DNA of 64,000 nucleotides from Mycobacterium kyogaense (GTDB lineage: Bacteria; Actinomycetota; Actinomycetes; Mycobacteriales; Mycobacteriaceae), in NCBI RefSeq assembly GCF_003254575.1, contig NZ_QJUA01000023.1, positions 1 through 64,000 of the forward strand. The letters are read 5' to 3'. A program made the translations under genes and the position numbers. Shown one piece after another: positions 1 through 9,313 of the stretch; position 1 is the first letter of the stretch; the number at the start of each line of letters is the position of its first letter. The notes beneath the pieces were generated by a model. It was not told the origin of the DNA and ran no database searches. It saw only the letters and a list, made by a program, of their open reading frames with translations.

Positions 1-176
1 CCCCCCCCCCGCGCCCGCCCCCCCTTCATGCCCGACCTGAGCCATCCGGTGCGGACGCGTAAGCCCCAGCGATGCAATCGATTATGGCCACACTGACCCG
101 CCGGTACTACCGTTTCCCGTGGTTTTGGTTCCGACGGGTCGGTGTCTGGGCAGCCGCGCAAATCCACTATTGCGCT
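1..176. other. Window edge with poly-C tract, no supported gene
   Basis: Bases 1-24 are almost pure C (ten C, then GCGCCCG, then seven C). A short proline-rich reading frame runs through this tract and stops at 60-62; it could be the tail of an upstream plus-strand gene, but 20 codons at an edge are not enough to call it. Bases 72-176 can be read in frame with the following glycosyltransferase, but the peptide does not look like a GT N-terminus and is left out of that gene. Confidence 0.4.
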
Positions 177-1217
177 ATGAGACTCGGACCTTTGAAAATC
201 GGCATCATCGCGCCCCCGTGGGCGTCGGTGCCGCCTCCGGCCTACGGTGGCACCGAATCGGTGGTATCAGAACTCGTCGCGGGGCTGGCAGCGGCCGGCC
301 AGGAGGTCATCCTCTACGCCACCGCCGACAGCACTGTTCCTGTACCTCTCGTGCGCGCCACCGCACGATCGACGTGGGACCGGATAGGCCACGGGGAAGT
401 CGAGTTGCCTCACGTGATGGAGGGTTACGAGGCGCTCACCGGATGCGACATCATCCACGATCACACGCTGCTGGGTCCATCCTGGGCCCTCGCCAGTGGT
501 CACCACCGCGTCGTCACCACTTCGCACGGACCTCTGAACGGGGAGCTCAATGCGATCTACCGTCGTTACGCCAAGCGGATCCCGGTCATCGCCATCTCTC
601 GCGACCAGGCGCAACGGGCACCGGAGGTCATGGTGGACCGGGTGATTCATCACGGCCTCGACCCGGCGTCGTACCCCGTCGGCAACGGCGACGGCGGATT
701 TCTTCTGTTCCTGGGCAGGATGACACCCGACAAGGGAGTGCGACAGGCCGCCCTCGCTGCACGCGCTGCGGGCCGGCGCCTGGTCGTCGCCGCGAAGTCT
801 CGTGAGAATTCCGAGCAGGCCTATTTTCACGATCAGGTCGAGCCGTTGCTCGGCGACAACGTCGAGTTCATCGGTGAGGTCGGCGGACAGGAGAAGCTGG
901 AGCTCTTGGGCGCGGCCACAGCACTTCTCAATCCCATCCAATGGCCAGAGCCCTTCGGACTCGTCATGATCGAAGCACTGGCCTGCGGCACGCCCGTGAT
1001 CGCCTCCCCCACCGGGGCGGCACCCGAAATCGTCGACGACGGCGTCACGGGCTTCTTGTGCAGCGACGGTGACGCCCTCGTCCGCGCCATAGGCAACGTC
1101 GATCAACTCAGCCGACGTGCGTGCCGCGACGCGGTGGTCAAGCGATTCTCCACCGACCGCATGGTCAGAGACCACCTCGCGCTGTACCGGGAATTGGTGA
1201 GCGATGACGTTCGTTGA
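177..1217 (+). CDS. GT4-family glycosyltransferase
   Basis: Probable retaining GT-B glycosyltransferase that moves a sugar from a nucleotide donor to an unknown acceptor. The N-terminal Rossmann half opens with KIGIIAPPW and a glycine-rich YGGTESVV loop near residue 20. The C-terminal half carries GRMTPDKG and the GT4 nucleotide-sugar motif EPFGLVMIEALACGTPVI near residue 258, which holds the two spaced Glu. The start at 177 (MRLGPLKIGIIAPPW) is chosen because family members begin just before this beta strand; an in-frame ATG at 72 would add 35 atypical residues. It overlaps the next gene by 14 bp, so the two are probably cotranscribed and act on the same glycan. The acceptor cannot be told. 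Confidence 0.85.
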   Translation: MRLGPLKIGIIAPPWASVPPPAYGGTESVVSELVAGLAAAGQEVILYATADSTVPVPLVRATARSTWDRIGHGEVELPHVMEGYEALTGCDIIHDHTLLGPSWALASGHHRVVTTSHGPLNGELNAIYRRYAKRIPVIAISRDQAQRAPEVMVDRVIHHGLDPASYPVGNGDGGFLLFLGRMTPDKGVRQAALAARAAGRRLVVAAKSRENSEQAYFHDQVEPLLGDNVEFIGEVGGQEKLELLGAATALLNPIQWPEPFGLVMIEALACGTPVIASPTGAAPEIVDDGVTGFLCSDGDALVRAIGNVDQLSRRACRDAVVKRFSTDRMVRDHLALYRELVSDDVR

Positions 1218-3381
1218 CGGCGAAGAATGTGCCGCCGGCGCTTGGGCGTCAGGCACCGGCCCACCGGTCACCACCGACGTCGGCGCGGTCACCTTGTTGG
1301 AAGGCAGCACGTTCTGCATCTCCTCCCGTTCCGGCGACGTGGCGCGTGACCGACCGCACGGCCTGTTCATGGCGGACACCCGCGTCCTGTCGTGTTGGCG
1401 GCTGGCGATCGACGGTCAGCCGGTCGAAAGCCTCTCCACCGTGCAGGAACCCACCGAACCGTACCGGGCCACCTTCATCGGACGCACCCCGCCTCGGCGG
1501 TGGGCCGCCGACAGCACCATGCTGGTGCTCCGTACCCGCCATATCGGCGACGGGATGCGGGAGCACATCGTGCTCCGCAACTTCGGGCCCGAACCCGTAG
1601 GGATCACACTGACGGTGGCGGTCGACAGCGACTTCGCCGACCTGTTCGCCGTGAAGGAGGGACGAGTCACCGCGCCGCATGGAATCACTGTGGATCTCGG
1701 ATCGGACTCGATGACGTACACGATGACCGCACCGGGCCACTCCCATGTCGCCCGCATCACCGCAACCGGCGAACCGACCGTCACGCCAGGCAGATTCACC
1801 TTCGAGGTCCTGGTGCCAGGGCGAGGCGAGTGGTCCGCGTCCCTCGATGTCACCACGGCCTCGCCGCACAGACAGGCCGAAGACCCGCACCGTCCTGGTG
1901 CGCCGCTCGACGTCAGCGCGCCCGAGCGCAGGCTGCGGGCGTGGCGGCTGTCCAACCCGGTGGTCACCACCCCCGATGCGGCTTTCAACGCAGCCCTGAG
2001 GGCCGGAGCCGAAGATCTCGGCTCCCTGCAGATCGACGACCCCGAACAGCCGGGATGTCCGATCCTCGCTGCCGGGGCGCCGTGGTTCATGGCTCTTTTC
2101 GGGCGTGACTCGCTGTTGACGGGATGGATGGCGCTCGGGCTCGATCCGCGTCTCGCATTGTGCACGCTGCGGACATTGGCACGTTTACAGGGCACCCGGA
2201 TCGATCCGCGCAACGAAGAGCAGCCCGGCCGGATCCTCCACGAGGTTCGCCTCGGCCGAGAAGCCAAGATCGCGTTGGGCGGCGGCACCACCTACTACGG
2301 AACCGTCGACGCCACACCACTGTTCGTCATGTTGCTGGGCGAACTCGACAGGTGGGGCGCACTGCCCGATGGGGATCGCCGATTTCTGGTCGCGGCGGCT
2401 GACCGTGCGCTGGAGTGGATCACGGAGTACGGCGATGCCGACGGGGACGGGTTCGTCGAGTATCAACGGCACACGGACAGCGGCTTGCTGAACCAGGGCT
2501 GGAAAGATTCGTTCGACGGCGTGACACACGCCGACGGCCACACTGCCGTGCCGCCCATCGCGCTCTGTGAGGTTCAGGGCTACGTGTATGCGGCGTACCT
2601 GGCCAGAGCCGCCTTGGCCGAACACGATGCCGACCTGGACCTCGCCGCGTCGTGGCGTGTGCGGGCAGCCGAGCTCAAGGAGGCCTTCAATCGTGCGTTC
2701 TGGATGCCCGAGGTCGGCGCGTACGCCCTGGCGCTCGACGGCGCCAAGCATCAGGTCGATGCCGTCGCGTCCAACATGGCCCACTGCCTGTGGACCGGAA
2801 TCGCCGATGACGACAAAGCAGCTGCTGTGGCGGCGCATGTGGCTGGACCTGCCATGAGTTCGGGCTTCGGAATACGAACGCTGGCGGCGACCATGACCGC
2901 ATACAACCCGATGAGCTACCACAACGGTTCCATCTGGCCGCATGACAACGCCATAGCCGTCGCGGGTCTGGCCCGCTACGGCTTCCTCGAAGAGGCACAA
3001 CGGATTTCCCTTGACCTGATCGACGCCTCCGTGCACTTCGGTGGCCGATGGCCCGAGTTGTTCTGCGGTTTGGACCGGACTGCATTCCCCCGTCCGGTGC
3101 CCTATCCGACATCGTGCTCGCCGCAAGCATGGGCATCGGCGGCCCCCCGACTGCTACTGAGAAGCCTGTTGCAGTTCAATCCCGATGTGCCGCAGGGCAC
3201 TCTCGAGATTTCTCCCGCGCTTCCCGATCGTCTGCTCCCGTTGCGCCTGGAAGGCATGCCGCTGGCGGGAGCACGCATAGACATCGCCGTCGGCACCGAC
3301 GGATCGGTTGAGATCGACGGTTTACCAGCCGGTATCGAACTCGAGACCGATCGCCGTCAGCGTGTCCACGATGCTCGATGA
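1204..3381 (+). CDS. Amylo-alpha-1,6-glucosidase / glycogen debranching-type glycoside hydrolase
   Basis: A 725-residue protein with an N-terminal beta-rich domain of the kind found in bacterial debranching enzymes (roughly residues 20-230) and a C-terminal (alpha/alpha)6 glucosidase domain. Visible family blocks are WFMALFGRDSLLTGW near residue 294, LLNQGWKDSFDGV near 427 and YHNGSIWPHDNAIAVAGL near 572; the Asp and Glu residues in these blocks are the likely catalytic set. No signal peptide is visible, so it is probably cytoplasmic. The ATG overlaps the end of the glycosyltransferase gene by 14 bp, suggesting coupled translation and a joint role in alpha-glucan or another oligosaccharide. 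Actinobacterial relatives are often annotated amylo-alpha-1,6-glucosidase, but few have been tested. Confidence 0.82.
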   Translation: MTFVDGEECAAGAWASGTGPPVTTDVGAVTLLEGSTFCISSRSGDVARDRPHGLFMADTRVLSCWRLAIDGQPVESLSTVQEPTEPYRATFIGRTPPRRWAADSTMLVLRTRHIGDGMREHIVLRNFGPEPVGITLTVAVDSDFADLFAVKEGRVTAPHGITVDLGSDSMTYTMTAPGHSHVARITATGEPTVTPGRFTFEVLVPGRGEWSASLDVTTASPHRQAEDPHRPGAPLDVSAPERRLRAWRLSNPVVTTPDAAFNAALRAGAEDLGSLQIDDPEQPGCPILAAGAPWFMALFGRDSLLTGWMALGLDPRLALCTLRTLARLQGTRIDPRNEEQPGRILHEVRLGREAKIALGGGTTYYGTVDATPLFVMLLGELDRWGALPDGDRRFLVAAADRALEWITEYGDADGDGFVEYQRHTDSGLLNQGWKDSFDGVTHADGHTAVPPIALCEVQGYVYAAYLARAALAEHDADLDLAASWRVRAAELKEAFNRAFWMPEVGAYALALDGAKHQVDAVASNMAHCLWTGIADDDKAAAVAAHVAGPAMSSGFGIRTLAATMTAYNPMSYHNGSIWPHDNAIAVAGLARYGFLEEAQRISLDLIDASVHFGGRWPELFCGLDRTAFPRPVPYPTSCSPQAWASAAPRLLLRSLLQFNPDVPQGTLEISPALPDRLLPLRLEGMPLAGARIDIAVGTDGSVEIDGLPAGIELETDRRQRVHDAR

Positions 3382-3411
3382 GCCGTTCGGCCCCGTCCCG
3401 CGAGGACGAAA

Positions 3412-4566
3412 ATGCGGCGTTCGGATGGCGCCTCTGTGCCGGTGCATCGTGCGACGACGGCGGGAACCATGAAGGGCGTGAGTCACAGTCATCCACGGCA
3501 CGTGTCACCTGTTCGAACGGTCGCGGTGATCTGCGATCCCGAGGGCGCGTCCGCTGAGATCGCCGATCACCTCCGCCGGGAGCTGCCGGCGAAGATGACC
3601 GAGTTGCACGGCGACACAGCCTTGTTCGAGATGTGTGTCCATCGAAAACGACTTCCCATCGGTAAACAGGGTGGTCAGCAGACGTTGGTCAAGCACGCGG
3701 AGGAGATGAAACGGCAGAACGGCTGGGACGCTGCCGTCTGTGTGACGGACCTGCCCTTGTGCGGTGAGAACAACGAGCCGCTGGTCGCGGACTTGAGCGC
3801 TGACAGCCGCGTCGCGGTCCTCTCGCTTCCAGCGTTCGGCGCTCCCAGAGTACGGCGGCGAGTCACCGAGGTGACGGCCCAAATCCTGCAGGAGCTGCTC
3901 CCCACTGATCACGGGCCGGCGGCATCTTTTGCCCGGCGGGACCTACCCGGGCCCTTCCGCCTCATCAAGCCCGAGAGCCGCGACATCGACGCGCAGGTCG
4001 TCGCCACCCGCGGACTGTGGCGGCAACTCGCCGGCATGGTCAGGGACAACCGCCCATGGCGCTTGCTGCTGGGCCTGCGGCGGGGTGCCGTCGCTGCCCT
4101 GGCTTTCAGCGTTCTCCTGCTCATCAATCCGACGGTGTGGCAACTAGGCATCGGGCAGAGCTCGTTGCGTCTGCTGATCATCTCGCTGTGCGTGGTCGCT
4201 GCGATGGTGGCCTGGCTGATCTTCTATCACCATCTCTGGGTGTTCGGCGACGAACCCGAGGAACGCCACAAGGTGTTTCTGTTCAACGCATCTACCGTTC
4301 TCACGTTCGCGCTCGGCTTGACCATGGCATTCATTGCCCTGGCCGTCGTCAACTTCCTCGGCGCACGAATGTTGCTCTCAGACAACGTGCTCGCGCAGCA
4401 GCTCGGTTCGCCACCCGGCATCATCGAATACATGAAGTTGAGCTGGATGGCCACCGCGGGGGCGTCAGTCGTCGGCGCGCTGGGGACCGGGTTCGAATCC
4501 GAGGACGATGTCCGCGAGGCGGCCTACAGCCAGCGCGAGGCCGAACGAGGCAAAGAGTGGCAGTGA
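3412..4566 (+). CDS. Conserved membrane protein, paralogue of the convergent gene at 4573-5595
   Basis: A 384-residue protein with a soluble N-terminal half (about residues 35-190, starting RTVAVICDPEG and containing CVTDLPL) and a C-terminal half with about four membrane helices: AALAFSVLLLINPTVWQL near 225, LLIISLCVVAAMVAWLIF near 255, VLTFALGLTMAFIALAVVNF near 297 and a last one near 345. It shares the block order NRPWRL, PTVWQL, FNASTVLT, ALGTGFE with the gene that faces it, so the two are paralogues. GAGGAC precedes the ATG; an alternative ATG lies at 3469. Function unknown. Confidence 0.75.
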   Translation: MRRSDGASVPVHRATTAGTMKGVSHSHPRHVSPVRTVAVICDPEGASAEIADHLRRELPAKMTELHGDTALFEMCVHRKRLPIGKQGGQQTLVKHAEEMKRQNGWDAAVCVTDLPLCGENNEPLVADLSADSRVAVLSLPAFGAPRVRRRVTEVTAQILQELLPTDHGPAASFARRDLPGPFRLIKPESRDIDAQVVATRGLWRQLAGMVRDNRPWRLLLGLRRGAVAALAFSVLLLINPTVWQLGIGQSSLRLLIISLCVVAAMVAWLIFYHHLWVFGDEPEERHKVFLFNASTVLTFALGLTMAFIALAVVNFLGARMLLSDNVLAQQLGSPPGIIEYMKLSWMATAGASVVGALGTGFESEDDVREAAYSQREAERGKEWQ

Positions 4567-4572
4567 GTCGCA

Positions 4573-5595
4573 TCAGCCGTCAGCCTTGTCGTCATCTTCA
4601 TCGAACCGCTGCTGCTGGCGCGCACCATACGCGGCTTGCTTGACCGCCCTGTCATCCTCGAGACCCGATCCCAGTGCCCCACCCAGCGTGGCGATGGCGG
4701 CCACCAACCACGCCAGTCGGAGAAAATCCGGCACACCCACGGGATGGCCGAGGTTCTGCTCCAACATCTGCGGGGGCAACGTCCACCATGCCGTCACCAA
4801 GAGCAACACGAAACATGTCGCGTGCAGGACGACGACGCCGATCGTCAGTGTCAGGACCGTCGACGCGTTGTACAGAACGGCGCGCTCCCGCTCGGTCGGT
4901 GACCTCGGCCGCTCCCAGAGCTTGTGGTTGACGATCAGCCACCCCACCATCGCCGCGGTGGCCAACACCGTCGTGACACCGATCCGCCAGGGGCCCATCG
5001 TCGACGACAGCTGCCAGATCGTCGGGTAGGCCAAACTGACCGCGCCCGTGGCGAATGTCGCCATCAACACACGCGACAACCCGGCCGCCAGCTTCCACGG
5101 TCGGTTCGCGTAGATCATGCCCATCAGCAGACGTGCCCGCGCGAACCGTGGCGACGCCGCGTAGCGCACCACACCGTTCCCCTCGGTTCTGGTCAGCCGG
5201 CCTGGGACAGTGGGATCCTCGACTTCTTCGGCGACTTCGGCGATGACCGACTCCACCATCGCGCGCACTCGTCGACTGACGAACAGACCGCCCACGCTCG
5301 GAACGGAGATCACGCCGAAGCGCTGCGGGATGCTGATGTCGGCGACCACCGGCTGAGTGCCGTCGCGGCGCGGCAGATCGGTCACATAGACGACAACGTC
5401 TTCGCGTTGGCTCGCCGGGGCCACTTCGTCGAGAACCTCGGTCAGCGCGTCCTGCTCGGTGAGCCGGTACGTGCCTGTGTGCACCGATACCGTCAAATCA
5501 GCGTTGGCCTCACTGTGCTTGAGCTTTTTGCACAGGTCCTCTGCCAGGGCGGCTGGAGCACCGGGATCGGCGACCAACAGAACAGAGGACGCCAT
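4573..5595 (-). CDS. Conserved membrane protein, paralogue of 3412-4566
   Basis: A 340-residue protein with the same two-part layout as its convergent neighbour: a soluble N-terminal half (MASSVLLVADPG, VYVTDLPRRDG, VVADIS) and a C-terminal set of membrane helices with NRPWKL, PTIWQL, YNASTVLT and GGALGSGLEDD. Start at 5595 is supported by AAGGTGG upstream and by a TGATG overlap with the stop of the PfpI gene, which implies coupled translation. Only 6 bp separate its stop from that of the plus-strand paralogue. Function unknown; its place next to PfpI and LtrA-like genes hints at envelope or stress biology. Confidence 0.78.
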   Translation of the reverse strand: MASSVLLVADPGAPAALAEDLCKKLKHSEANADLTVSVHTGTYRLTEQDALTEVLDEVAPASQREDVVVYVTDLPRRDGTQPVVADISIPQRFGVISVPSVGGLFVSRRVRAMVESVIAEVAEEVEDPTVPGRLTRTEGNGVVRYAASPRFARARLLMGMIYANRPWKLAAGLSRVLMATFATGAVSLAYPTIWQLSSTMGPWRIGVTTVLATAAMVGWLIVNHKLWERPRSPTERERAVLYNASTVLTLTIGVVVLHATCFVLLLVTAWWTLPPQMLEQNLGHPVGVPDFLRLAWLVAAIATLGGALGSGLEDDRAVKQAAYGARQQQRFDEDDDKADG

Positions 5596-6329
5596 CAAGC
5601 CACCTTCCGAATCAGTTTCCGCGCGCGCAGAGGTGTCGCCAGCGCAGCCACCGCCGCGCCGGCCAGTGCTGCGGCCGAAGGCTTCGGCGACCATCGCAGT
5701 GCAGCCACCGCCCAGCCGATCGGCTTGTCCAGTGCCGGGTCCGAGCTCGTGACGATCGGCGCGGTCTGCAGTTGACCCGCCCCTTCGGCAAAGGCATCGA
5801 GCATCGCCGGCACGAACGCTCTCAAGTCCTGCGGTCCCCGGCTCGTGATCAGATTGCGATCCCGGACGACCTCACGATCGAGCCACGTCGCGCCGGCATT
5901 GACCAGATCGTCCCGGATACCGGGCCACGATGTCAGCGTGCGCCCGGTCAGCAGCCCCGCCGACGCCAGCACCCATGGGCCATGACACAGCGTCGCTATC
6001 GGCTTCCCACTGTGGTCGAACGCACGCACGAAATCCCGTGCTGCAGCGGACTGCCGCAGGAGATCGGGGTTGATGAAACCTCCGGGAAGGAGTAGTCCGT
6101 CGTAGCTGTCCGGGTCGGCGGCGGTGACGACCTTGTCGACCCCGACCCGGGTGGCGGGCATGTGGAGGTTGACCCCGCGAATGCGGCCTTCACGCAGGGA
6201 AACTACGTCGACTTTCGCGCCGGCCAATTGCAGGGCCCGCATCGGAATGACCAGTTCGACCTTTTCGAACCCATCCGCAGCCAGCACCGCGATCTTTCGC
6301 CCCGAGAGGCGTCGTGAGTGTGCCATCAT
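5595..6329 (-). CDS. DJ-1/PfpI-family protein with C-terminal extension
   Basis: A 244-residue DJ-1/PfpI protein. RKIAVLAADGFEKVEL near residues 10-25 gives the acidic residue and TLCHGPW near 113 gives the nucleophile elbow with its Cys. Family members act as glyoxalases, deglycases, chaperones or proteases, and sequence alone does not choose. The last 50 or so residues (from DKPIGWAVAALRW) are an extension beyond the usual length of about 190; it includes an alanine-rich hydrophobic stretch ending in basic residues, possibly a membrane tail. AAAGGA precedes two adjacent ATG codons (6329 and 6326). The gene is translationally coupled to the membrane protein downstream. A second PfpI gene lies at 11322-11897. 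Confidence 0.85.
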   Translation of the reverse strand: MMAHSRRLSGRKIAVLAADGFEKVELVIPMRALQLAGAKVDVVSLREGRIRGVNLHMPATRVGVDKVVTAADPDSYDGLLLPGGFINPDLLRQSAAARDFVRAFDHSGKPIATLCHGPWVLASAGLLTGRTLTSWPGIRDDLVNAGATWLDREVVRDRNLITSRGPQDLRAFVPAMLDAFAEGAGQLQTAPIVTSSDPALDKPIGWAVAALRWSPKPSAAALAGAAVAALATPLRARKLIRKVA

Positions 6330-6396
6330 GTTCCTTTCAACTATCCTGTAGCAGTTGTCGTTTCGATTTCGAGTTCGTTCCGCGCGGCACGTTCGG

Positions 6397-7551
6397 TCAG
6401 CGCACCTGCCCGGCCACGCCCGTACCGATACGAGGTTGCTTCCACAGTTCCCAGGCCAGCCGGACCCATCCGATGCCGGTGAGCAGCGCCAGCGATGCGA
6501 TTGCCGGAAGGTGGAGCAGCACCGGCAACACCGCAGCGGCAGCGCACCCCGTGACGGCGCGGTCCATGGGCACCTGGTGGTGATCTCGCCACCGGTACGC
6601 GACATCGCCGAGGTAGAACAGCGCCATACCCCCCGACAGAGCAATCGCAGGCAGCGTCGGGAGCGGGTCCGAGGTGTGGGCAACGGCGGTGTGCGCGCCC
6701 ACTGCGAACAGAATGACGCCGGCCACCATCGGTAAATGCAGGTAGCTGTAAGCGTCTCGCGCCAAGTCGGCTCGTTCGTCACCCGTGACCTGTTCGAGCC
6801 GCTTCTCGGCTCCCTCCGCCAGACCGAAGTAGGTCCACCAGAAGGTTGCCATGATGGCAACCCCCATGACGAGGGCAGCGATCACCGCAGCACGATGCAG
6901 ATCCTCTGCCCCGGAACCCAATTCGACGATCGCCTCACCCAGGACGATGATGATGATGGACCCGTGACGGGAAACGAAGTACGACGGCGACACACGAAAT
7001 CCGCCCATGCCGAACACAGCCGGCGCACCGTAGTCGATCACCGCCGCCGCGACCCACAGCACCTCGCGGCCAGGTGAGTCCACGAACGCGGCCGCCACGA
7101 TGCAGGCCGGTGCGGCGACCAAGCAGGGCGCCAGTCGCCACACACTGCGCCGCATCTCCGCGTTGTCGCCCGACGAGTACGCCACGAGCTTCACGACGTG
7201 AATCACCCGCACCACCAACAGGGCCAGTCCGAACACCAGCGCAGCGGACGAGAACGCCATCGGCAGCGCCGCCGCAGCGACCAGCATCGCAGCCATCGCC
7301 GCGATCACCACCGCCTGGTGCCGGACTCCCTGGCTGTCGAAGGTGTTGATCAGCCAGGTGTATCCGACCCAGGCCCACCACACCGCGAGCAGCGCGAGCG
7401 CCGCCCGACCGAACCCGGCGGGAGACAGATCCTGCAACATCAACTGCGTGACCTGCGACATCGCGAAGCTGAACACCAGATCGAAGAAGAGCTCGAGGTT
7501 GCCTTCCGATGTGGCCTCTTGCGTCGTGGTGTCTGTGTGGTCGTCACTCAC
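6397..7551 (-). CDS. Low temperature requirement A (LtrA)-like membrane protein
   Basis: A 384-residue polytopic protein of the LtrA family. The family hallmark LELFFDLVFSFAMSQVTQLM lies at residues 18-37, followed by about ten hydrophobic helices and the conserved RHGSIIIIVLGEAIVELG block near residue 190. LtrA was named in Listeria for growth at low temperature; its biochemical role is not settled. The GTG at 7551 (VSDDHTDTTTQ) is chosen because the acidic leader just before the first helix is typical; the frame stays open upstream through the neighbouring gene. It starts 17 bp after the 7569-8144 gene ends and is probably cotranscribed with it. Confidence 0.85.
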   Translation of the reverse strand: MSDDHTDTTTQEATSEGNLELFFDLVFSFAMSQVTQLMLQDLSPAGFGRAALALLAVWWAWVGYTWLINTFDSQGVRHQAVVIAAMAAMLVAAAALPMAFSSAALVFGLALLVVRVIHVVKLVAYSSGDNAEMRRSVWRLAPCLVAAPACIVAAAFVDSPGREVLWVAAAVIDYGAPAVFGMGGFRVSPSYFVSRHGSIIIIVLGEAIVELGSGAEDLHRAAVIAALVMGVAIMATFWWTYFGLAEGAEKRLEQVTGDERADLARDAYSYLHLPMVAGVILFAVGAHTAVAHTSDPLPTLPAIALSGGMALFYLGDVAYRWRDHHQVPMDRAVTGCAAAAVLPVLLHLPAIASLALLTGIGWVRLAWELWKQPRIGTGVAGQVR

Positions 7552-7568
7552 GGCTGAGCCCCGATGCG

Positions 7569-8144
7569 TTACTTGCGACGCCGGAAGATCCTGCGCAGCA
7601 GATAGATTCCGAGGACCCAGGGGCCGGCGACGATGACGGGGTCGATCCACATGTGCTTCACGTCGACGCGCTTGTTTCCGGTTCGGGACTTGATGCCGTT
7701 GTGGGTGAATTCGGCCTTGAAGCCGGTCTCGGTGATCGGGTTGTCGGGCCGAAGGGAGACCAGGGAACGCAGGTGGTGTTCGGCTGCGTCGACACGATCG
7801 GCGTACAGCAGGATCATCCAGTGCGCGGCGCGGCCCTCGCTGTATTTCTTGTACGCGAACTTGCGCAGTGCTCCGGCCAACCCGCTGGGTGGCTGCGCGG
7901 TACCGAAAACCGGGGTCAGGAAGCGATGTTCGACCGATCGTTCCCGTGGCCACTTCTCGGGCTGGCGCTCCGGGAAGTCCCAGTGCGCGCCGGTGTCGAG
8001 AAATTTCAGCTTGGGCACCGAGGGGCGATCAGCCTTGTCGAGGTCGGCGCCCCACCCGGGGATCCGGGCCCGTAGTGCCTCGCTGTCCGGCACCGGCGGA
8101 TGGTCGACCGTGTAGGCGGGCACTCGTGGCGATGTCTGAGTCAT
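7569..8144 (-). CDS. Conserved hypothetical protein with C-terminal hydrophobic anchor
   Basis: A 191-residue protein that I do not recognise. It is mostly soluble, with LDTGAHWDFPERQPEKW in the first third and many aromatic and charged residues. It ends in one hydrophobic segment (DPVIVAGPWVLGIYLL) followed by RRIFRRRK, which looks like a C-terminal membrane anchor with a positive cytoplasmic tail. AGGAG lies 7 bp before the ATG. It sits 20 bp after an alcohol dehydrogenase gene and 17 bp before the LtrA-like gene, so it belongs to the same minus-strand unit. Confidence 0.7.
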   Translation of the reverse strand: MTQTSPRVPAYTVDHPPVPDSEALRARIPGWGADLDKADRPSVPKLKFLDTGAHWDFPERQPEKWPRERSVEHRFLTPVFGTAQPPSGLAGALRKFAYKKYSEGRAAHWMILLYADRVDAAEHHLRSLVSLRPDNPITETGFKAEFTHNGIKSRTGNKRVDVKHMWIDPVIVAGPWVLGIYLLRRIFRRRK

Positions 8145-8164
8145 GGCAGTTCTCCTAGGTCGGA

Positions 8165-9313
8165 TCAGTTGTGGTTGACGACGACGACTGGCTTGATGAT
8201 GTTGTCCAGTTTCGACGAGAAGATGTGATAGCCCTCGGCGATGTGCTCCAGTGGGATGCGATGGGTGACAATGTCATTGGGCTTGATGTAGCCGTTCTCG
8301 ATGTGTGACCACAGTCGAGGCCACTGCCGTTTCACCGGGGCCTGGTTGGTGTGGATGGTCAGGCCCTTGTTCATCGCGTCGCCGAACTTCACTGCGCTGA
8401 ACATCGGACCGTAAGCGCCGATCACCGAAATGGTGCCGCCCTTGCGCACAGAGTCGATGGCCCAGTTCAGCGCAATCGGCGAGCCGCCCTGCATCTTGAG
8501 CTTGGCTGTGGTGACGTGCTGGAGGAGGTTGCCGTCGGCTTCGGCACCGACCGCATCGATGGCGACATCGGCGCCGAGAAAATCGGTGGCTTTCTTCATC
8601 TCCAGCACGATGTCGCCGTACTCACCGAAGTTGTAGGTCTCGGCATGGGCGAAGGTGCGGGCTTTCTGCAACCGGTGCTCCAGGTGGTCGATGACGATGA
8701 CGCGCCCCGCCCCCATCAGCCATGAACTCTTCGCCGCGTAGAGACCGACCGGTCCCGCGCCGAACACGATGACGGTGTCCCCTTCGACGATGTCGCCGAG
8801 TTGTGCACCGAAGTAGCCGGTCGACAGGGCATCGGTGCACAGCAACGCGTCTTCGAGCTCCATCCAGTCCGGGATCACCGACGGACCGACGTCGGCGAAG
8901 GGCACCCGCACGAACTCGGCCTGACCGCCGTCGTATCCACCGCAGGTGTGCGAGTAGCCGTAGATGCCGCCCACCGCGGTGGCGTTCGGGTTGACGTTGT
9001 GGCAATTGGAGTACAGACCCCGGGCGCAGAAGTAGCAGGACCCGCAATAGATGTTGAACGGGACCATCACCCGGTCTCCCGGCGCAAGGTTCTGCACAGA
9101 CGAACCGACCTTCTCGACCACGCCGACGAACTCGTGCCCGAAGGTGTGCCCGATTCGGGTATCGGGCATCAAGCCGTGGTAGAGATGCAGGTCCGATCCG
9201 CAGATGGCGGCGAGCTCCACCCTGACGATGGCGTCGTTGGGATGCTCGATAGCCGGGATGTCTTTGTCCTCGACACGGACTTTGTACGGACCGCGGTATG
9301 TCATTGCTTTCAT
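8165..9313 (-). CDS. Zinc-dependent alcohol/formaldehyde dehydrogenase (MDR family)
   Basis: A 382-residue medium-chain dehydrogenase. The catalytic zinc set is seen in CGSDLHLYHG near residue 38 and GHEFVG near 59; structural-zinc cysteines follow in CGSCYFCARGLYSNC at about 91-105. The NAD fold motif GAGPVGLYAAKSSWLMGA is near 180. It resembles the glutathione-independent formaldehyde dehydrogenase-like branch used in alcohol or aldehyde oxidation. It is the first gene of the unit running down to the membrane protein at 4573; the 345 bp upstream hold a perfect inverted repeat. Two further dehydrogenases of this branch lie close by. Confidence 0.88.
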   Translation of the reverse strand: MKAMTYRGPYKVRVEDKDIPAIEHPNDAIVRVELAAICGSDLHLYHGLMPDTRIGHTFGHEFVGVVEKVGSSVQNLAPGDRVMVPFNIYCGSCYFCARGLYSNCHNVNPNATAVGGIYGYSHTCGGYDGGQAEFVRVPFADVGPSVIPDWMELEDALLCTDALSTGYFGAQLGDIVEGDTVIVFGAGPVGLYAAKSSWLMGAGRVIVIDHLEHRLQKARTFAHAETYNFGEYGDIVLEMKKATDFLGADVAIDAVGAEADGNLLQHVTTAKLKMQGGSPIALNWAIDSVRKGGTISVIGAYGPMFSAVKFGDAMNKGLTIHTNQAPVKRQWPRLWSHIENGYIKPNDIVTHRIPLEHIAEGYHIFSSKLDNIIKPVVVVNHN

